Source of the DNA: JANXXV01 sp040002435
GTDB taxonomy: Bacteria > Acidobacteriota > Terriglobia > Bryobacterales > Bryobacteraceae
Length of the DNA: 17,474 nucleotides
Assembly: GCA_040002435.1 (NCBI GenBank)
Contig: JBDUEM010000152.1
Location: 1-17,474, forward strand
Direction of reading: 5' to 3'
In this document: one piece after another, positions 15,648-17,474 of the stretch
Layout of the letters: each line of letters starts with the position of its first letter
How positions within the stretch are numbered: position 1 is the stretch's first letter
Notes under the pieces: model-generated
Told to the model about the DNA's origin: nothing
Seen by the model: only the letters and a program-made list of their open reading frames with translations
Database searches by the model: none
Translations under genes and position numbers: made by a program

Positions 15648-15673
15648 GCACCCGGATGACCGTAATTGTTTGT
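15599..15673. repeat. 10-bp direct repeat flanking the macA hairpin
   Basis: AATTGTTTGT occurs exactly at 15599-15608 and 15664-15673, on either side of the 15611-15648 hairpin. The first copy lies within codons 2-5 of the macA-like gene, the second in the spacer after the aldolase stop. It could be a regulator site pair or a duplication left by a small insertion; the spacing around the hairpin is asymmetric (2 nt and 15 nt). Confidence 0.5.
15611..15648 (-). promoter_or_regulatory. perfect 13-bp hairpin over the macA-like start codon
   Basis: CATGGAAACCTCT (15611-15623) and its exact reverse complement AGAGGTTTCCATG (15636-15648) enclose a 12-nt loop. In the minus-strand mRNA the 3' arm is AGAGG-UUUCC-AUG, meaning that the ribosome-binding site and the initiation codon of the macA-like gene are both base-paired. 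No U-run follows, and the stem ends in coding sequence, so an intrinsic terminator is unlikely. A translational on/off switch or a dyad operator are the likelier roles. Confidence 0.6.
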
Positions 15674-15682
15674 AACGAAACG

Positions 15683-16456
15683 TCAGGTTTTGCTGCGAAC
15701 GTTCTTTACCGCGGCGGACAGGGCATTACGGTAAATGGTGGAGTCGTTGCTCCAGGAAATGGCCGTGAATCCAGCAGCCAGCCATTCATCCAATTGCTCC
15801 ACGGAAGTGGGGTTGATGCCTGCCACTTTCCCATGCTCCTTGCAAGCAGCGGTCACGGTGTGAATCGCGGCGAGGAAATCGGCGTGATGGAACTGCGCTG
15901 GAATACCCATGCACTGCGTGAGATCGAAGTGCCCGACCCACAGCACGTCTACGCCAGGAAGCGCGGCGATGGCCGCAGCATTTTTCACGCCCAGCGGGGA
16001 CTCGATCATGCAGATGACCGTCGAGTTCGCGTTCGATTCGGCAAAGTAGGTAGCCGGATCGGGCGCCTTGAAATCGGTGTGCGAGGTGCCGAGGCCCACG
16101 CCGCGGTGCCCCAGGGGCGCGTACTTCACCGCGTTCACAACCTTCTGCGCCTGCTCCACGGTTTCCACATTGGCCACCATGGCGCCCAGCGCTCCCAGGT
16201 CCATGGTGCGCGCCAGGAAATGGTACAGCCCTTGGGGAACACGGACGAACGGGGCGACGGGTGTCGCCTTCATCCACGCGACCAGATCGGCAACGCGTTC
16301 GGTATCGAACGGAGAATGCTCCATGTCGATCAGTACGAAATCCAGTTCCGCGGCTTCCAGCAGTTTCGCCATGCCGCGCGTACCAAACTCCCACACCATG
16401 GTCCCCACCGGGACACGGCCGCTCTTGACTACTTCACGAAATCGGTTCGGCTTCAC
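15683..16456 (-). CDS. HpcH/HpaI family aldolase
   Basis: A 257-residue class II pyruvate aldolase that cleaves 2-keto-4-hydroxy acids to pyruvate (or an analogue) plus an aldehyde. Key residues match the HpaI pattern: His47 in IDMEHSPFD, Arg72 in FVRVP, metal ligands Glu152 in MIESPLG and Asp178 in GHFDLT. Family members include 4-hydroxy-2-oxoheptanedioate and 2-keto-3-deoxy-L-rhamnonate aldolases, and the exact substrate cannot be read. The start is GTG at 16456, overlapping the dehydrogenase stop (GTGA) and giving the usual KPNRFREVVKSGRVPVGT opening. A longer reading frame to 16600 exists, but its first 48 codons are low-complexity, Arg-rich and antiparallel to nothing conserved, so it is not the real N terminus. 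Co-transcribed with the dehydrogenase. Confidence 0.92.
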   Translation of the reverse strand: MKPNRFREVVKSGRVPVGTMVWEFGTRGMAKLLEAAELDFVLIDMEHSPFDTERVADLVAWMKATPVAPFVRVPQGLYHFLARTMDLGALGAMVANVETVEQAQKVVNAVKYAPLGHRGVGLGTSHTDFKAPDPATYFAESNANSTVICMIESPLGVKNAAAIAALPGVDVLWVGHFDLTQCMGIPAQFHHADFLAAIHTVTAACKEHGKVAGINPTSVEQLDEWLAAGFTAISWSNDSTIYRNALSAAVKNVRSKT

Positions 16457-17474
16457 TTGTAGCGCTCCAGTTTGCTGACGAATTGGGGGGCGTTGACAAC
16501 ATCGCGGTTCACGATGCCGCCGGGGACTTCGCCGCGCATCACGGCGCGGACAGCCTGACAGGCTTCGGTACCGTTGTTGCGCATGATCAGCTCCGTCCAC
16601 GCCAAGGCGTGCGGGGTGACGATCACGTTATCCAGTGCGAAGAGCGCGTCGTCCTCGGGCGGCGGCTCCGCGGGGTAGACATCGATTCCTGCGCCGGCAA
16701 TCCAGTTCTCGCGCAGGGCCTGGACCAGGGCATCGTGATGCACGATGCCGCCCCGCGCCAGATTGACGAGGTAGGCGGTGGGCTTCATCATCCGCAGTTC
16801 CTTCTCCGCAACCAGGTCGATGGTGTCTTTGTTCTGCATGCAGTTGACGGTCAGGAAGTCGCTGGTCCGGCAGAGCGTTTCCATATCGACGAGCTCCACG
16901 CCGAGTTCAGTTACATCTTCCTGGCGGACCATCGGGTCGCAGGCTATAAAGCGGCTGAACCCGAGAGACTGCGCGATGCGGAACATCTCTTTTCCGATGT
17001 TGCCGCAGCCAACAGACCCCAGCACCTTGCCATCAATGTCGCCGCCGAGAGTGGTGAGCTGACGCCGCCATAAGCCTCCGCGGGCCATACGATCGAGCGC
17101 GAACAGGTTCTTCGCCAGGGCGAAGATCATGGTGAGATTGGCCTCGGCTACCGGCCGGCGTACGCCGTTGGGAGTGATGCAGAGCGCTACGCCCGCCTTG
17201 GTGAGCGCGGGCACGTCCATCATGTCGTACCCCACTCCCCAGCGCCCAATCACTGCCAGGCGGGGAGATCCCTTCAAACTATCGGCGGAAAATTTCATCG
17301 CCAGGGCCAGTACCGCGTCCAGATCCTGCAGGGCCTCGGGAGTAGCGGTATTGCCCGGTTGCGCAGGAATAGTGACCACTTCGCAGTCGGGTACGTCTCC
17401 GAACTGTGTGGAGATAACATTCTCAAAATGCCCTTTGGCATCGGTGTGAAAATCAGGTGTAAGTCCAATACGAA
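16453..17474 (-). CDS. D-2-hydroxyacid dehydrogenase (SerA-like), 5' end outside the window
   Basis: An NAD(P)-dependent oxidoreductase interconverting a 2-hydroxy acid and a 2-keto acid. The frame stays open to the window edge. The visible N-terminal part is RIGLTPDFHTDAKG, and a residue or more is still missing, so the GTG at 17379 is not the true start. Seen in order are the substrate domain, GRWGVGYDMMD, the Rossmann motif VGCGNIG (GxGxxG), the catalytic Arg in NLARGGIV, the Glu in GIDVYPAEPP and the His in TPHALAW. These three residues define active family members. Its stop overlaps the aldolase GTG, so the pair forms a coupled unit, plausibly acting on the same 2-keto/2-hydroxy acid pathway. 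Serine-biosynthesis PGDH is less likely, because no ACT domain is present and an aldolase is next door. Confidence 0.92.
   Translation of the reverse strand, partial: RIGLTPDFHTDAKGHFENVISTQFGDVPDCEVVTIPAQPGNTATPEALQDLDAVLALAMKFSADSLKGSPRLAVIGRWGVGYDMMDVPALTKAGVALCITPNGVRRPVAEANLTMIFALAKNLFALDRMARGGLWRRQLTTLGGDIDGKVLGSVGCGNIGKEMFRIAQSLGFSRFIACDPMVRQEDVTELGVELVDMETLCRTSDFLTVNCMQNKDTIDLVAEKELRMMKPTAYLVNLARGGIVHHDALVQALRENWIAGAGIDVYPAEPPPEDDALFALDNVIVTPHALAWTELIMRNNGTEACQAVRAVMRGEVPGGIVNRDVVNAPQFVSKLERYK

Noticed and set aside
15611..15648. The macA hairpin as an intrinsic terminator for the aldolase operon
   Set aside because: The stem is of moderate GC, ends inside the next start codon and is followed by CCACAAACAATTG rather than a U-run.
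16457..16600. N-terminal extension of the aldolase reading frame
   Set aside because: The 48 extra residues are Arg/Pro-rich, match nothing in the HpaI family and lie wholly within the dehydrogenase coding sequence. The GTG at 16456 gives a normal family N terminus and a GTGA overlap.
1..17474. CRISPR arrays, insertion sequences, phage genes
   Set aside because: No spaced direct repeats, transposase motifs or phage structural genes were seen on either strand.

Overview
The window reads as a chromosomal piece of a high-GC, Gram-negative, free-living bacterium. Class A PBP, RlpA, RND pump, MacAB and Tat/lipoprotein signals all imply a diderm envelope. Protein style suggests Acidobacteriota (Solibacteres/Bryobacterales-like), but that is recalled resemblance, not a search result. 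No phage, transposase, CRISPR or plasmid feature was found. The genes are in tight, translationally coupled operons with ATGA/GTGA overlaps.

Layout. 1-55: 3' part of a tRNA-Ser. 56-506: no firm gene, only a possible WD40-repeat remnant on the minus strand. 507-4437 (minus): class A PBP1b-like synthase, then an RlpA-like protein 10 nt downstream, then a Tat-exported alpha/beta hydrolase with its own strong-looking promoter. 4438-4589: divergent intergenic region. 4590-7083 (plus): ATPase, permease and lipoprotein of an NMT1/THI5-type (NitT/TauT/ThiXYZ-like) ABC importer. 7255-7527 (plus): a 90-aa orphan with a near-perfect Shine-Dalgarno. 7696-12008 (plus): RND adaptor lipoprotein and HAE1-type RND pump. 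12052-12207 (plus): a 51-residue bacterial metallothionein that is easy to miss because of its size. 12214-15613 (minus): MacA-like adaptor, MacB-type ATPase and separate FtsX-type permease. 15683-17474 (minus): HpcH/HpaI aldolase and a D-2-hydroxyacid dehydrogenase that runs off the right edge.

How it fits together. The left part is cell-wall synthesis and remodelling, the centre is nutrient uptake, and 7.7-15.6 kb is a toxicant-defence block: two tripartite-type export systems pointing at each other with a metal-binding metallothionein between them. No TolC-type outer-membrane factor is in the window. The right end is a two-gene catabolic unit for a 2-keto/2-hydroxy acid.

The most unusual signals are a perfect 13-bp hairpin that buries both the Shine-Dalgarno and the AUG of the macA-like gene, with a 10-bp direct repeat around it and an overlapping upstream ORF, and the metallothionein, in which one Cys of the first SmtA-type ligand cluster appears to be replaced by His.
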